DNA from: Cladosporium sp. IMV 00045
Taxonomy: Eukaryota > Ascomycota > Dothideomycetes > Cladosporiales > Cladosporiaceae
Reading direction: 5' to 3'
DNA: 38,467 nucleotides
Assembly: GCA_001931905.2 (NCBI GenBank)
Contig: MSJI02000451.1
Location: 1 to 38,467 of the forward strand
The notes below the pieces were generated by a model. That model made no database searches, was not told where the DNA came from, and saw only the letters and a program-made list of their open reading frames with translations. Positions 1 to 10,467 of the stretch are shown piece by piece (positions within the stretch are counted from its first letter, which is position 1; each line of letters opens with the position of its first letter). Position numbers and translations under genes: made by a program.

Positions 1-942
1 ATCTAGGGGGCTTAGGGTCCCAAATCGGGCCGGAAGCTGGGAAACTTACCTGTTCTGTGCTAAATCTATCACTTTGACCAAGATCTTATCCCTTGTTGCT
101 TCATATTCTTCACTTCTGCTAAACATACGCTTCATTCCTGTGCTGTCAAACTCACCAGACACCAGAGACCGTATGTCTTCCTCGTGCGCGCTGATCTCCA
201 TCTGCCCACATCCGGACAACCCGAAATCATCATTCGGGGCGTCTCTGCTTGTGGCCAAAAGCTTGAGGCAGTCTGACGGCAGTGAACGAAGGATGCCAAT
301 CAACTTCACTTGCGTCCAAAAATCAAGCTGCTCTAGTGCATCCAGGAGAACGAAGATCGGGCCCTGGGAGTCGAGTCTTTCCTCCAACCATTTCCTGAGG
401 TGCTCCCGCCTTGGTCCCCTTGCGAGAGACTGTGGCTGTGAAACAAAGATTTGTTTAACGTTTGGTGGTATTTCGAAGCCCACCCCTTCACGCTGGTAGA
501 GCTGAGCCAGTATCGAGCCGAGAATGGATTCCGGAGTCTTGCTCACGGGATACAAGCTCCCGCAGTACACGACAGCAACACGGCCCTTTCGAATCCCGGT
601 TGTTTGCAGATTCCGCAGAACCTGAGCAACGAGCGTCGTCTTACCAGTACCAGCGTTGCCTCGACGCCAGAGAGTTGCAAGAGTCGGGTGTTGGCATTCT
701 TCATCACGCCATCTCGTGAATCGTGAGTCGCGAAAGAACCAATTCAGTGTGCCCTCGTAATAGCCTTCGCAAGCTTGATCATGGCTGGCGGACGGATTGA
801 TTGGGGACAGCCAGTTGACTATACGGGGTCGCGAAGATTCCGATTTCGAGTAGTAATTGGAAGTGTGACTGCTGATGATGCGTGAAGAACCGGTGGTAGT
901 CGCTACTTGGTAGCTGTCACCAAAGCTCCGTCCGGTACTCAT
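1..942 (-). CDS. NACHT-domain NTPase, partial (continues past left edge)
   Basis: Starts at the ATG at 942 and reads open for 297 codons to an AACAG|GTAAGT donor, so the exon ends at 50 and the TAA at 46-48 is intronic. A CCCTAG acceptor at 3-5 would give a 47-bp intron; the rest lies outside the window. Residues 41-79 carry the usual preamble of fungal NACHT proteins (NWLSPINP, then EGTLNWFF and F-x-x-W). Walker A is GNAGTGKTT at 95-103, Walker B IFVLLDA at 196-202, and LLATSRD at 228-234 is the sensor-like strand. These P-loop STAND ATPases act as switch modules in fungal NLR-like receptors. Only about 40 low-complexity residues precede the WLSP motif, so no helical, HET or lipase-type effector domain is visible here. 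An upstream exon on the same strand cannot be excluded. Which C-terminal repeat type it carries is unknown. Confidence 0.82.
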
Positions 943-1793
943 CGTGATGTTGAGTCACACCGATTAAGGTGCATCGAATAGGGCTCCAGTGAGTAGAAAA
1001 GAAGTCAGATCCCCAAAGGACAAGTTTGAAAGAGTAAGACTACCCAGCTTCTATGAGCTTGCAGACAAGGCTGTGCTGCCACCACCAAATGCAAGAATGC
1101 CTTACCCAGCACATCGAGAAGGTGGGCGGCACAGAGCTGACCTGCTGCATATCAGCCGAACGCGGTACCTCGAACGTACATGCTGGCGATTCGCCACGAG
1201 CTGAATGATGTATCTCATATCCTGAGATACTCTCTTTTTCGTGGCGAGCTTCGCCCCCGAGAGCTGATAATGGCGCAACATGGTTCTGCTGACGAGCCAG
1301 GCTGAGGGCGCGCTGCGCCTACGAGCGCCTCTCTCACAAGGCTTCATACCGTGCAGAGGAAACTGTAAGCGAGAGTCGCACACTGCTCGTCAGCCATACA
1401 TATCGCAGCACTTTTCCAAGGCAGGCTCCAGAGGATCATAAGGGGTTCCGGGCGTACTGCTTCTTGAACAATAGAGTGCAAAATTTCGACACCCGTGAAA
1501 GTCTGCTGAGCGTCACTCGATTGGAGTAGGCTCGTTGTCGAAGACGATGGCCCGACGAATGTTTCAAAGTGATTCCCTTGAAAAAGACTCAATAGGAGTA
1601 GTAAGATCGAGATCAAGTAGTACTTCACGAGATCTCTAGCTACTGAAGGTATACGGGCTCTCTCGAAGCGCTAGACAGTCGAAAACTCAGTCAGCTCGAT
1701 CGACACGCCTTCGCCAGTGGTGATGACTGAAACCATTCTGGAAGCCAAATGGCGCGGCAAAAGGTAGAGAAGAATACTTCAGGAAAAGAAAAA
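943..1793. other. intergenic, no gene recognised
   Basis: It separates the NACHT gene from the 3' end of the hydrolase gene. A minus-strand frame at 1344-1628 begins with a leucine-rich hydrophobic stretch resembling a signal peptide, but its first codon is GTG and it has no ATG, so I do not call it. No tRNA, repeat or transposon signature was seen. Confidence 0.5.
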
Positions 1794-2675
1794 TCACCCG
1801 AACTCATTCAAAGACTCACCCAACCACTCCCCCACCCACCCAACCGCCGCACCCAACCCCCTCTGCATCGCCTCCCTCTCCCCCTCCTTCTTCAAATCCC
1901 CCCTAACGAAACAAGCATGCTCCACGCCAGGGAAATGCCTATACTGCCAGTTCGCATTCTTCTCCGTCAGAACCTCCCAGGTTCTTCTCTTCAGGAAAGG
2001 CGTATACATCGCGTCTACCTCCGGCGCGAGAATCTGGATTGGAACGCGGGGGGAGAGGGTTTCCAGATCCGCTTCGGTGAGGAGGGAGGGGTGGCCGATT
2101 GTGAGGCAGTCCAGGAGAGGTTGTGGGCTGCCGTCTTCGGTGGCGGAGGGAGTGTTGAACTCCTCAGAAGCGAGGTACGCGCCCGCCCATCCGCCGTAGC
2201 AGTAGCCTATGGCGCCCAGTTTGGGGTATTGGGCGCGGAGGTGGCGGGCGCACGCGATTATTTCGGAGGAGCGGGCGGAGCGCGAATGGGTGGTGAGGTA
2301 GACGTCGAGGTTGAGTTCGGGCCAGGGAGGGTCTTTGGTCGTCATGATGTCGGTGGGGAGGGGGTCGTTGTTGAAGCTGTTGTTTGGGTGGTGGAGTTAG
2401 GGAGGTGTTTCTCAAGAGGGCTGGGAGGGTGGGAAAGAGAGCTCATACAAGTCGGGAACGTAGACTGTTGCGCCGACATCGCGGGCCAGAGCGTCGGCGA
2501 GGAGACGATTGTTTCTGAATTCCCAGCCGAAGAGGTCGCAGATGAAAAGAATGGCGGCTGAGGAGGAGTCGCCAGTTACGTAGGCTTGGTTGGAAGATGT
2601 CGGAAAGGGAATGGTGTGGCCTTTGGGCTCACCGTCCCATTCGAAGCCAGTGACGCAGCATTGAGAAACCGACAT
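1794..2675 (-). CDS. dienelactone hydrolase family protein
   Basis: Two exons: 2675-2449 and 2376-1794. The 72-bp intron (2448-2377) has donor GTATGA, a CTAAC branch point at 2400-2396 and acceptor AACAG. Splicing restores VPDFFNNDPLPTDIM, the usual PDFF-x-x-DPLP block of fungal family members. The product is 269 aa, normal for the family. It is an alpha/beta hydrolase with a Cys-Asp-His triad: Cys135 in GYCYGG, Asp197 in LAPEVD, His229 in GVEHACF. Relatives include carboxymethylenebutenolidase and the yeast Aim2 type; the natural substrate of most fungal members is unknown, and nothing nearby suggests a catabolic cluster. The ATG at 2675 is the only suitable start. No targeting signal is seen, so a cytosolic location is likely. 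Confidence 0.9.
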
Positions 2676-3130
2676 GGCTTTTGTATCCGGGATGGGAAGA
2701 TGCTGAGCAATGATTCATTCGGGAGGAAAAAGATCTTATTAATATGTTAGAGAAGCCTAGGCAGAGGGGTAGCTTGGTAAGCGAGTGGGATGAGGCTGGC
2801 GAGGTCGGATTAGTACCAATGGTAAGTTGACATGCAGACGGATCTGTCGGCTACGTCAAGTTCTGTTATTATTCAGCTTCTTCCACTTTCTTTCGGCTCG
2901 AAGAAAAAAGCTTGACGTGTGAACGATGCTGGTGTTAGCTAGATCAGAACGAACCTTACAGATGAGAGAATACCTGTCCCATGAAGGAATTGAACTCGGC
3001 TGGGGTCAGGATAATGCGACTCCAGGAGGGTGTGAGTTTGAACAGTCAGTCATTCACATTTCTCGTCTATATCCATCCCATAACCCTTCCCAAGCGCCAT
3101 AACGCAGCCTACAGATAAGCAGGCTTCTTT
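2676..3130. other. intergenic: hydrolase promoter and methylcitrate dehydratase 3' region
   Basis: Both flanking genes are on the minus strand, so this stretch should hold the hydrolase promoter and the downstream gene's 3' UTR. AT-richer stretches lie near 2725-2750 and 2865-2910. No reading frame or RNA gene was recognised. Confidence 0.5.
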
Positions 3131-4902
3131 TTACAAGATCTTTTCCTTGACATACAAATCCACATACTCGTCAACGGGCATCTTGTACAGCTCAGCGGGG
3201 TTGTTGCCCAGCTCGACCAGCTTCTTGACGTGAGCCTCGCTGAAGTGAGGCTTGAGGTGGGCCTCGAACTTCTTCATGATTTCAGGCTTGGCCTCCTCGC
3301 GCCTGAGCCTGTGGCCGAGAGGGGCCTCGACAACCTCCTCCTCTAGAACGGTGCCGTCCTTGAGCTTGACGGTGAGGGCGTTGGCGATGGTGCGCTTGTC
3401 GGGGTTGTGGTAGTCCTTGGTGAACTGAGGGTCCTCGACACACTTGATCTTCTTGCGCAGGGACTCGACGAGCTGGGAGGTGGCGGCCTCGCTGCCGTCG
3501 ACGTAGTCCTCGGCGGTGAGGCGGTTGAAGACGAACATGGTGGCGACCATGTACTGCACGCAGTGGTCACGGTCGGCGAAGTTGTCCATGGGCTTGAGCT
3601 GCTTGTCGATGATGCGGACGCAAGCCTCGTGGGTGCGGTTGGTGACGTCCTCGATGTCGGCGGCGCTCTTGCCCATGGCGGCGAGCTTCTTGTTGAGACG
3701 CTGGGCTGCCTCAATGGCAGTCTGGGAGTGGAACTCGGCGGGGTAGGACACCTTGAAGAGAACGTTCTCCATCACGTAAGAGCCGTAGGGACGCTGGAAG
3801 TCGAACTTCTTGCCGTGGAAGTTGACGTCGTAGAAACCCCAAGTAGGTGCCGAGAGGACAGTGGCCATACCACCCTCGCCAGCCATGACCTTCAAGCAGA
3901 CGTTGACGGCACGCTCGCAAGCGTCACCGGCCGCCCAAGACTTACGGGACATGGTGTTCGGGCTGTGACGGTAAGTGCGCATAGACTGACCGTCGACCCA
4001 GGCCTGGGAGATAGCATCGCGGGTCTGAGCCTCAGAGAGGCCGAGCATTTGAGAAACGACGGCGGTGGAGGCGACCTTGACGTTGACCACGTGATCAAGA
4101 CCGACCTTGTTGAAGCTGTTCTCCAAAGCCAAGCAACCCTGAATCTCGTGGGCCTTGACCATTGCCTCGAGCACGTCCTTGACGGTGAAAGTGGCACCGT
4201 TGGCGACCTTCTTGCCGCCAGCCTTGTTGCTGCGGTTCATCCAGTCGGCCACAGCGAGGATGGCACCCAAGTTGTCGGAGGGGTGACCCCACTCAGCGGC
4301 AAGCCAGCAGTCGTTGAAGTCGAGCCAACGAATCATGGCGCCGATGTTGAAAGCACCGCGGACGGGATCCAGCTGGTAAGGCGTACCAATGACCTTGGTG
4401 CCATTGGGAACAGTGGTGCCCTCGACGACTGGGCCAAGCAGCTTGGTGCAGTGAGGAAATTCGAGAGCCTTGAGACCGCAGCCGAGGGTGTCAAGGAAGA
4501 CGAAGCGAGCGGTGTCAATCTGGCATTGGCCGTCAGTCTTTTGCTTCAAAGCTTCAAATCGTTCTGTCCTCAATGTCTACTCACAGCAAGGTCCGAATCA
4601 ATCTTGTAGTTGTGAATGTACGAAGCCATATCAACTATCTCTTGATCATACTCGGCGGGAGCGGCGGGCGCCGCAAAGGCGTCACCAGCGGAAGCTTGCA
4701 CCATGGTAGTCGAGAATGAGCGGGCGGCGGTGTTGTTGCTGAGAAGTGAAGGTCGGGAAGAGAGAGAGGATTTGGTGGTGGTGTGTTGGGCTAATCTGGA
4801 GCTGGTGGAGAGTGGAGCAGCAGCTCTGGGGCCGCTTCTTGCGATGATGCTGCTTCTGAACGCGGCCCTGGCGAAGGAGCGGTTGGCGATGAAGCTCATC
4901 AT
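3131..4902 (-). CDS. prpD: 2-methylcitrate dehydratase, mitochondrial (PrpD/MmgE family)
   Basis: Dehydrates 2-methylcitrate to 2-methylaconitate in the methylcitrate cycle, which removes propionyl-CoA in mitochondria. Two exons: 4902-4585 and 4519-3131. The 65-bp intron (4584-4520) has GTGAGT, a CTGAC branch point and CCAG. The join reads KIDSDLA|IDTARFVFLD, as in fungal PrpD proteins. The product is 568 aa. The first in-frame ATG (4902) opens a Ser/Arg/Ala-rich leader of about 65 residues (many Arg, almost no acidic residues) ending near ARSFSTT, a plausible matrix presequence. Family blocks include GPVVEGTTVPNGTKV, MIRWLDFNDCWLAAEWGHPSDN and DGQSMRTYRHSPN. The frame is open upstream of 4902 but contains no ATG. 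The long open frame on the opposite strand (3407-4609) is a codon-usage shadow. Confidence 0.95.
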
Positions 4903-5316
4903 TGGGGAGGTGATGTGGTGGAGGAGAGGAGAGAAGAGGAAGAGTGGTGAGATTGAGGTCCAAAAAAATTCCACACGCCAATGCCTGCACCTGCAACACG
5001 GGATTGAGAGGAAGAGACAGGTTGAGAGGGAGAGAGTGTTTATGCCGAGCGGTAACGGGCGGCTCTGAGGGGAGAAAGTGTGGGCAGGCGACTGGGGAGG
5101 AGAGAGGGAAAATGTGGGGGAGACGACGACCGAGGTACGCTTGGATCGACATCTGCCCCCTGGTATTTTGACGCAGATGCCGACGGACCGCAGTTGCGTA
5201 GACAGATTCACATCCTCTAGGCCGAGAGTGTTGTCTGTGAGTGAGATGTTGCTTGATGAACTGAGATAATAGAGAGCTTGTCACGTCGAACATTGCATGC
5301 AGCACTGGTATCTCAA
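4903..5316. other. intergenic: promoter and 5' UTR of methylcitrate dehydratase
   Basis: The minus strand just upstream of the ATG is a pyrimidine-rich CT tract, common in the 5' leaders of strongly expressed fungal genes. No gene is recognised here. The stretch also includes the 3' flank of the Atg14-type gene. Confidence 0.5.
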
Positions 5317-6909
5317 CTAGATCTGACCTTTCCCATTCCCTCTATCTCTCACCTTCATCCATCCACTCTCTCCTCTCGGTCTACCGCCTTCATCCGCCTG
5401 CACGCTCATCATACTCATCGCCGGCTCAAGCGCCTTTCTCTGAGTCCCTCCGACAAACACAGCACTCGCCCCTACATGGGTACCGTCGCCCGTGATGCCA
5501 TCAAAGTCCTTCTCATCCAGCACATCCCATTCGGCACCCGTAATCTCAAGCAACAGATGATTCCGCAACTTGTCCATTAATCGATGAGGCTGTGAGAGTC
5601 GCCAGTCCTGCATCAGCGCCGCACCCTCGTGGCCTGACAAAAAATGCCGAAGATTGCCATGACTGAAAGTGCCGAAGGCAGTTGGCTTGCGTCCTGCCGT
5701 TGCTCCTACTTCAGGCTCTCCTCGGCTTCTCCGGTCCAGTGCGGATCGATCACTCCTTGGGCCTTGCTGTGAGAGAGACAGCAGCCATATGTTTCGTCCT
5801 ATGTCACAAACCTCATCAAAGCTATTGATCGTGGTGATGCCTTGAGAGCGACAGAGCCAGGCCACGTTCCAAGCTAGCAACATCGCACCCTCAACGAACA
5901 GACCGAATGTTTTGGGGTCTTCCTTGGCCAGGCGGGAGAGGGGACGGTCAAGATGTAGAAGACGCGGGCGTGGCAGGTTGCGTTGCTCCTGTAAGAGCCT
6001 GGATGCTGACGGACTAGACGGATGGCTAGCTAGTGTGACCGGATAAGGCAGATCGTTGACTTTGTAGGACGACCGCTCAGGTAGAATAGCAGCGTGCGGG
6101 AAGTCGCTGTGTGGCAAGATGATCTCCGAGGGGAGTCTTACCGAGAGGTAATGACACCACACGCCGAGGAGATGGCACAAATTGTCGAGGCATGCGTTGA
6201 TATGTGCATGATGCTCGACCACGTTTGATTCCGATTTCGAGCCATCTGAGGCCTCCTGTGAATCCGAAGAAGAGTTCAACTCCTTCAAATTCGGCAAGAC
6301 AAGTCCGTTGAGCTGATAGCGACCAGTGTGCTTGCCGTGGACGTCTCGAAGTTGATGTATTCCATTCAAATTGGAGGAATGCCGACAAATGTATGCGCGA
6401 GCATCGATAGTCTTGGTGTGCACTCTCTCAACTCTCTGTGCAGCCTTCTGCTTTGCGTGCTGCACCGGAGTCAAAGCCTGAGGTTTACGCTTCGCCAACT
6501 CTTGATGCTCGCCCTCGATCTCCCGGCGACGCTTTTGGTTCTTCGTCTTCGCCTCTTCGATGTACCTCCGATAGTCTTCCATCTGTCTTCTCAGGGCGTC
6601 GGCCTGCTCAGTGATAGCAGCGATTCGTGCCTCAACCCTCTCTTCCTCAGCTTCAGCACGCTCTGAGTTGTGCTTCTTTGCAGCGCTGGTTATGGCATCC
6701 CAGTCCGCATCTTGTGGAAGTGCAGCGAGCACGCCATCATTTCCTGGCCGTACGATCGCTTCAGAATGTGTGTGGGCGTTCTTGCGGCTCAGCAGGCTGG
6801 TAGCTTGGTGTATGCGAGGTTCGTAGAGGGTCACTTGGGCGCAAGAGGCGCACACCGGCTTCCTGGCCTTGTCGAAGGATCGATCGCAGATGCCGCACTC
6901 CATCTTCAT
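5317..6909 (-). CDS. ATG14: autophagy-related protein 14 (Atg14/Barkor; UVRAG-Atg14 superfamily)
   Basis: Single-exon frame of 530 aa from the ATG at 6909. The N-terminus carries two CxxC pairs (MECGICDRSF and VCASC, residues about 5-22), the cysteine-repeat signature of Atg14. A strongly charged coiled coil follows (about residues 85-165, rich in E, R, K and A), and then a conserved globular part with HINACLDNLCHLLGVWCHYL and FGLFVEGAMLLAWNVAWLCRSQG. Known role: Atg14 is the autophagy-specific subunit of the class III PI3-kinase complex (with Vps34, Vps15, Atg6) and directs it to the pre-autophagosomal structure. The sister subunit Vps38 shares the Pfam family, so subtype assignment rests mainly on the N-terminal cysteines. 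The C-terminal 60 residues are low complexity. No intron is needed. Confidence 0.78.
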   Translation of the reverse strand: MKMECGICDRSFDKARKPVCASCAQVTLYEPRIHQATSLLSRKNAHTHSEAIVRPGNDGVLAALPQDADWDAITSAAKKHNSERAEAEEERVEARIAAITEQADALRRQMEDYRRYIEEAKTKNQKRRREIEGEHQELAKRKPQALTPVQHAKQKAAQRVERVHTKTIDARAYICRHSSNLNGIHQLRDVHGKHTGRYQLNGLVLPNLKELNSSSDSQEASDGSKSESNVVEHHAHINACLDNLCHLLGVWCHYLSVRLPSEIILPHSDFPHAAILPERSSYKVNDLPYPVTLASHPSSPSASRLLQEQRNLPRPRLLHLDRPLSRLAKEDPKTFGLFVEGAMLLAWNVAWLCRSQGITTINSFDEVCDIGRNIWLLSLSQQGPRSDRSALDRRSRGEPEVGATAGRKPTAFGTFSHGNLRHFLSGHEGAALMQDWRLSQPHRLMDKLRNHLLLEITGAEWDVLDEKDFDGITGDGTHVGASAVFVGGTQRKALEPAMSMMSVQADEGGRPRGESGWMKVRDRGNGKGQI

Positions 6910-7294
6910 GTGCCTTCGCTCGGGGACGTTCGCTCACGGGAGGGAGAGTACTGTGGTCGTATCATGGTGTATCTGTACGTTGAACTAGGTGTCGAAGCAC
7001 ATAGACGCTGGGGGGATGATGTTGGTATGACTGCGTGCTGTCGGTGATCGAAATCACGACATGATTTTATGAGTAGGAGAGTGTTTGCCTTTGCCTCTAT
7101 CTGTGCTTAAGGCACTCAAGCAAGGCATAGCGTCACCGGCCAAGGTCAAGTGACCCCGCGTCGTGCCTTCTTCGCGGCGCGCGTGCCTTCCCCAGACTCC
7201 ATCGTGTCTCGACTTTCAACTTCAGCCTCATCCAACGACAAACGCCACAAGCTGGACCATGCAGTGAAGCGAACGAAACCACAGTTGGGCAGTC
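6910..7294. promoter_or_regulatory. shared divergent promoter region
   Basis: This 385-bp stretch lies between two divergent start codons (ATG14 on minus, the four-exon gene on plus), so it should hold both promoters. Specific sites were not recognised. Confidence 0.45.
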
Positions 7295-8333
7295 ATGGAG
7301 AACGAGCCAACAACCCCAACTCAATCACCGCCAGCTGATGTCAACGATCTCAGCGGTCCGGGTCTCTTCTCTGCTGAGAAGAACGCTCTCACAGGAATGG
7401 ACAATCCCGAGATGAACGAGCAACCTGAATCTGATATGTCTTCGGGAAAAGATCATGTCGAGCACGATGAGGATGAACAGCAACGAACGAACGATGGCAG
7501 CTCTCCTGGTTCGTCACAATCTCAGCATTCCAGCGACACCACGACACCTGCAACTCTGCAGACAACCCATCAAAATCAGCCGTCGACCGCAGCACACACA
7601 ATGGCTCCTCCTCCGATACCAAACTTCAAAGCAACTCCGACCTCGGCACAGCCAGCACAGATGACTGAAAGTGGACTCAATCAGGAGCCACCAGCTACAC
7701 CCACCAACAAAAAAGGAGCCAGCGCATCTCGCATCCCAACTTCATCCAAGCAAGAAAAGAGCACTAACCGCGCCACCAATGGCAAACGCAGACGCGACGA
7801 CGTCAATCAGCAACCGCAAGAAACTAAAATCGACGACCCCGTCACAGAGGCCTTCAATGACCCCTCAAACCCTCTCCCTCCCTTCGACTGGACGGATCTC
7901 GAATCCCGCTACCACCACAAAATGAACGATTACGCCCAGCGAGAGGGAGAGATCTATCGTTCTTTCCACGAGCTCTGCGATGTAAGGATTGCGTTCCTTG
8001 CTTACTTGACTGAACTAACCAATGAACAGTACTTCTCCATCTGGGCCGAGACAGGGCACCAGCACGAAGTAGAACGCAGTTTCAAGCGGTGAGCTCAGAC
8101 CTTCCATGTCCCGAACATCAGCCAGACCTTACTGACCACCACAATAGTCTACGAACACAAACAACACTCGTCCGCCATCACGAAGAGGAGCTCGAGACGA
8201 AGAGGCAACACTGTAAGCATCGACGTCCTCCCCCACAGGCTTCTACAAAGAGACACTGACAATCCCAACCCCAGATGTCAAAGTGGTAGACGCATTCAAA
8301 AGTGCGCTGCATCTCCTCGGCGCCGGCGATTGA
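7295..8333 (+). CDS. conserved fungal protein of unknown function, C-terminal coiled coil
   Basis: Four exons: 7295-7981, 8030-8088, 8148-8212 and 8275-8333, giving 289 aa. Introns are 48, 59 and 62 bp with donors GTAAGG, GTGAGC and GTAAGC, branch points CTAAC, CTGAC and CTGAC, and acceptors ACAG, ATAG and CCAG. The first intron is a multiple of three with no stop, so unspliced RNA would still read through. Residues 1-185 are disordered (Gln, Ser, Thr, Pro, with a basic GKRRRDD patch that could be a nuclear signal). From PPFDWTDLESRYH onward the protein is ordered, helical and charged, ending in EEELETKRQHYVKVVDAFKS and a Gly-rich tail. I recognise the C-terminal pattern as conserved in hypothetical ascomycete proteins but know no function. 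It shares its promoter region with ATG14. Confidence 0.82.
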
Positions 8334-9020
8334 AAGACCCAGCATTTCATCAGTCGATAACACTACTCGTCGTAGTCACCCAAACGCCCTATAATGACAC
8401 CGAGAATACAATTCCTGCGACTACACGCGAGAGCCCGCAGACAAGTCTGCCTCTCGATCAATCATGCGACCACCCGCTCAGTATTGGCCGGGCTCGCTCT
8501 CACGGCACGATCTTCGAAGCTTGCGATTGGGACGACGTGCATCCTTCGCGATGCGTTATTTCATGAAGGAAACCTCCCAAAGAAAAAGTTTCTCGGAAGG
8601 TCTGCTGTGAATCTGGATCATGTTCACGTCGCTTTTTGCTTTCTGGGACTTTTTCTCGAATTTGATACCCCACACATGCCACTGGCAGTCGGCACTTGCT
8701 CACGCGAGACCATCCAAGTCGGTCTTTGCGTTGATGATTTAGCATGAGTCTACCAACGTACATGTGATCGATCGACAAGATTCCATGAGAACGAAGTGTA
8801 CTACTCCGAATGTAAGGTGACATCGTCTCACAAGAGTATAGGGTACACCGGCAAAAGAAACTTCCCGAGACTTGCATCTTCTAAAATTGTAACGTTTATA
8901 TTGTTTTTCCTATTTTTTTGTCCAGTTCATCAATGATATCATGCCAAATATTTCTTTTATCTATTCATCAATCCCATCCAATCCCCAATGCAACCCGACC
9001 CAGCCCAAAGCTCCACCAGT
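8334..9020. other. convergent 3' intergenic region
   Basis: It separates the 3' ends of two convergent genes. A T-rich stretch near 8886-8925 could serve polyadenylation. Short frames on both strands have no coding character. Confidence 0.5.
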
Positions 9021-10168
9021 CTACAAGAGCGGGTTAGATCTATACTCCGGCACCTCGCCGTCAGCATCAGGCTTGCCCTTCTTGACCTCGTTGTCCGCGT
9101 CGGGGAGGTCGGTGCCCTCGTGCTCGGCGAGGAACTTCTCGGCTTCGAGGGCGGCCATGCAGCCGGTACCTGTGAGATCGTCGTGTTAGTTGTGAACTTG
9201 CAGGTGTACATAACAGCAGAAAGAGGAAACTGCAGGAAAAACTCACCTGCAGAAGTGACGGCCTGCCTGTACTTCTTGTCCTGCACGTCACCGGCCGCGA
9301 AAACGCCAGGAATGCTGGTCTCTGCGGTGCCGGGCGTGGTGATCAGATATCCGTCCTCGTCCATCTTGAGCTGGTCCTTGAACAGGTAAGTCGCGGGGTC
9401 GTGGCCGACGGCGTAGAACAGGCCGTTGGCGGGGATCTCCTCGGTCTCGCCGGTCTTGTTGTTCTTGATGACCATGCTTTGCATGAGGCCACGGGGCCCT
9501 TCCTCGCCCTTGATCTCGACGCCCTGCGTGTTGTAGCGCACCTCGACCTTGGGGTTGGTCGTGAGGCGGCGCGCGTTGGCCTTGCTGGCGCGAAGCACGT
9601 CGCGGCGCACCAGCACGGTGACCTTGCTGGCCTTCTTGGTGAGGTAGATGGACTCCTCGACCGCGGAGTCGCCGCCGCCGATCACGACCAGAGGCTTCTC
9701 GCGGAAAATGGGCAGGCTGCCGTCGCACACGGCGCAGGCGCTCACGCCGTTGCCCCAGAACTTGTCCTCGCCGGCGAGATTGAGGCGGCGGGCCTTGGCG
9801 CCCGTGGCGATGATGATGCTGTCCGCCGTGTGCGTCTCCTCCTCCAGGTTCTCGTCGTCGCCCATGGGGTTGAGCCAGTACTTGAAAGGTCTCTGGGAAA
9901 GGTCGACCTTGCCGACGGTCTGGGAGACGATCTCGGTGCCGCAGGCCTCGCTCTGCGCGCGCATCTGGTCCATGAGCGTCGCACCCTGGATCATCTTGAA
10001 GCCGGGGAAGTTCTCGACCTCGTCGGTGGTGGTGAGCTGGCCGCCGGCGGCGATTCCAAGGGCGAGGAAACCCTCGTACATGACGGGCTTGAGGTCGGCG
10101 CGGGAGGCGTAGATGGCGGCGGTGTGGCCGGCAGGGCCGGAGCCGATGATGACGACCTTGGAGTGCAT
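9021..10168 (-). CDS. TRR1: thioredoxin reductase (NADPH)
   Basis: FAD enzyme passing electrons from NADPH to thioredoxin. Two exons: 10168-9247 and 9169-9021, separated by a 77-bp intron (9246-9170; GTGAGT, CTAAC branch point, CACAG). Splicing gives TSAG|TGCMAALEAEKFLAEHEG, the standard C-terminus of low-molecular-weight reductases, and the stop after SNPLL. From the ATG at 10168 (MHSKVVIIGSGPAGHTAAIY) the product is 356 aa. FAD motif GSGPAG is at 9-14, the redox centre CAVC at 145-148 and the NADP motif GGGDSAVEES at 164-173. The frame stays open upstream for about 67 codons, with presequence-like composition but no ATG (see separate entry), so a mitochondrial isoform is possible. A 5' UTR intron is predicted at 10399-10467. 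The opposite-strand open frame is a shadow. Confidence 0.95.
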
Positions 10169-10369
10169 GTTGCGAGTCTGGTGCAGGACCTGGGAGGCGG
10201 TCGAGACGAGGGCGGGGGAGGAGGAGGGGTTGTAGAAAGTGGTCGCGGCGGCGGTTGCGGCGAAAGGTAGGGCGATGGAGGAGCGAAGAGGGCGGAAGGC
10301 TCCTGCTCGGTGGAAGGCTTTGGCGAACACTTTGGCGGTTGTTGAAAGGGAAGAGGGGAGAGGGGTGTT
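10169..10369 (-). promoter_or_regulatory. in-frame leader without ATG upstream of TRR1, presequence-like
   Basis: Between an in-frame TAA (10372-10370) and the TRR1 ATG lie 67 sense codons. They encode a basic, Ala/Ser/Thr/Arg-rich stretch including VFAKAFHRAGAFRPLRSS, with no Asp or Glu at all. It would make a good mitochondrial presequence, but every candidate start is non-ATG (for example GTG at 10330). Either a near-cognate codon starts a mitochondrial form, or the resemblance is accidental. It would be part of the 5' UTR for the cytosolic form. Confidence 0.45.
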
Positions 10370-10398
10370 TTATCGCTTGAACGCAGTCGAGGAATATA

Positions 10399-10467
10399 CT
10401 AAAAATGTGGGTGGAGTCATGGAGGGGACGGGAGTGGTGGCAGTGGCATTGGGACGAGTGAACTTAC
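10399..10467 (-). other. predicted intron in the TRR1 5' UTR
   Basis: A perfect GTAAGT donor (from 10467) and a pyrimidine-rich tract ending ACATTTTTAG (G at 10399) define a 69-bp intron with a TGACT branch-like site. Removing it also removes two out-of-use ATGs, leaving the TRR1 ATG as the first start on a transcript beginning just upstream. Confidence 0.5.

Noticed and set aside
1344..1628. Small secreted protein candidate with a Leu-rich N-terminus (minus)
   Set aside because: The first codon is GTG, no in-frame ATG precedes the hydrophobic stretch, and only three cysteines follow.
3407..4609. 400-aa open frame on the plus strand
   Set aside because: Lies opposite the PrpD gene, whose family motifs are unambiguous; the composition (Val, Leu, Gly, Asp) is that of an antisense shadow of GC-biased codons.
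5317..6909. Vps38/UVRAG instead of Atg14
   Set aside because: Same superfamily, but the N-terminal CxxC pairs favour Atg14. Not fully excluded, hence the moderate confidence.
9401..10270. 289-aa open frame on the plus strand
   Set aside because: Antisense shadow of thioredoxin reductase, same composition artefact.
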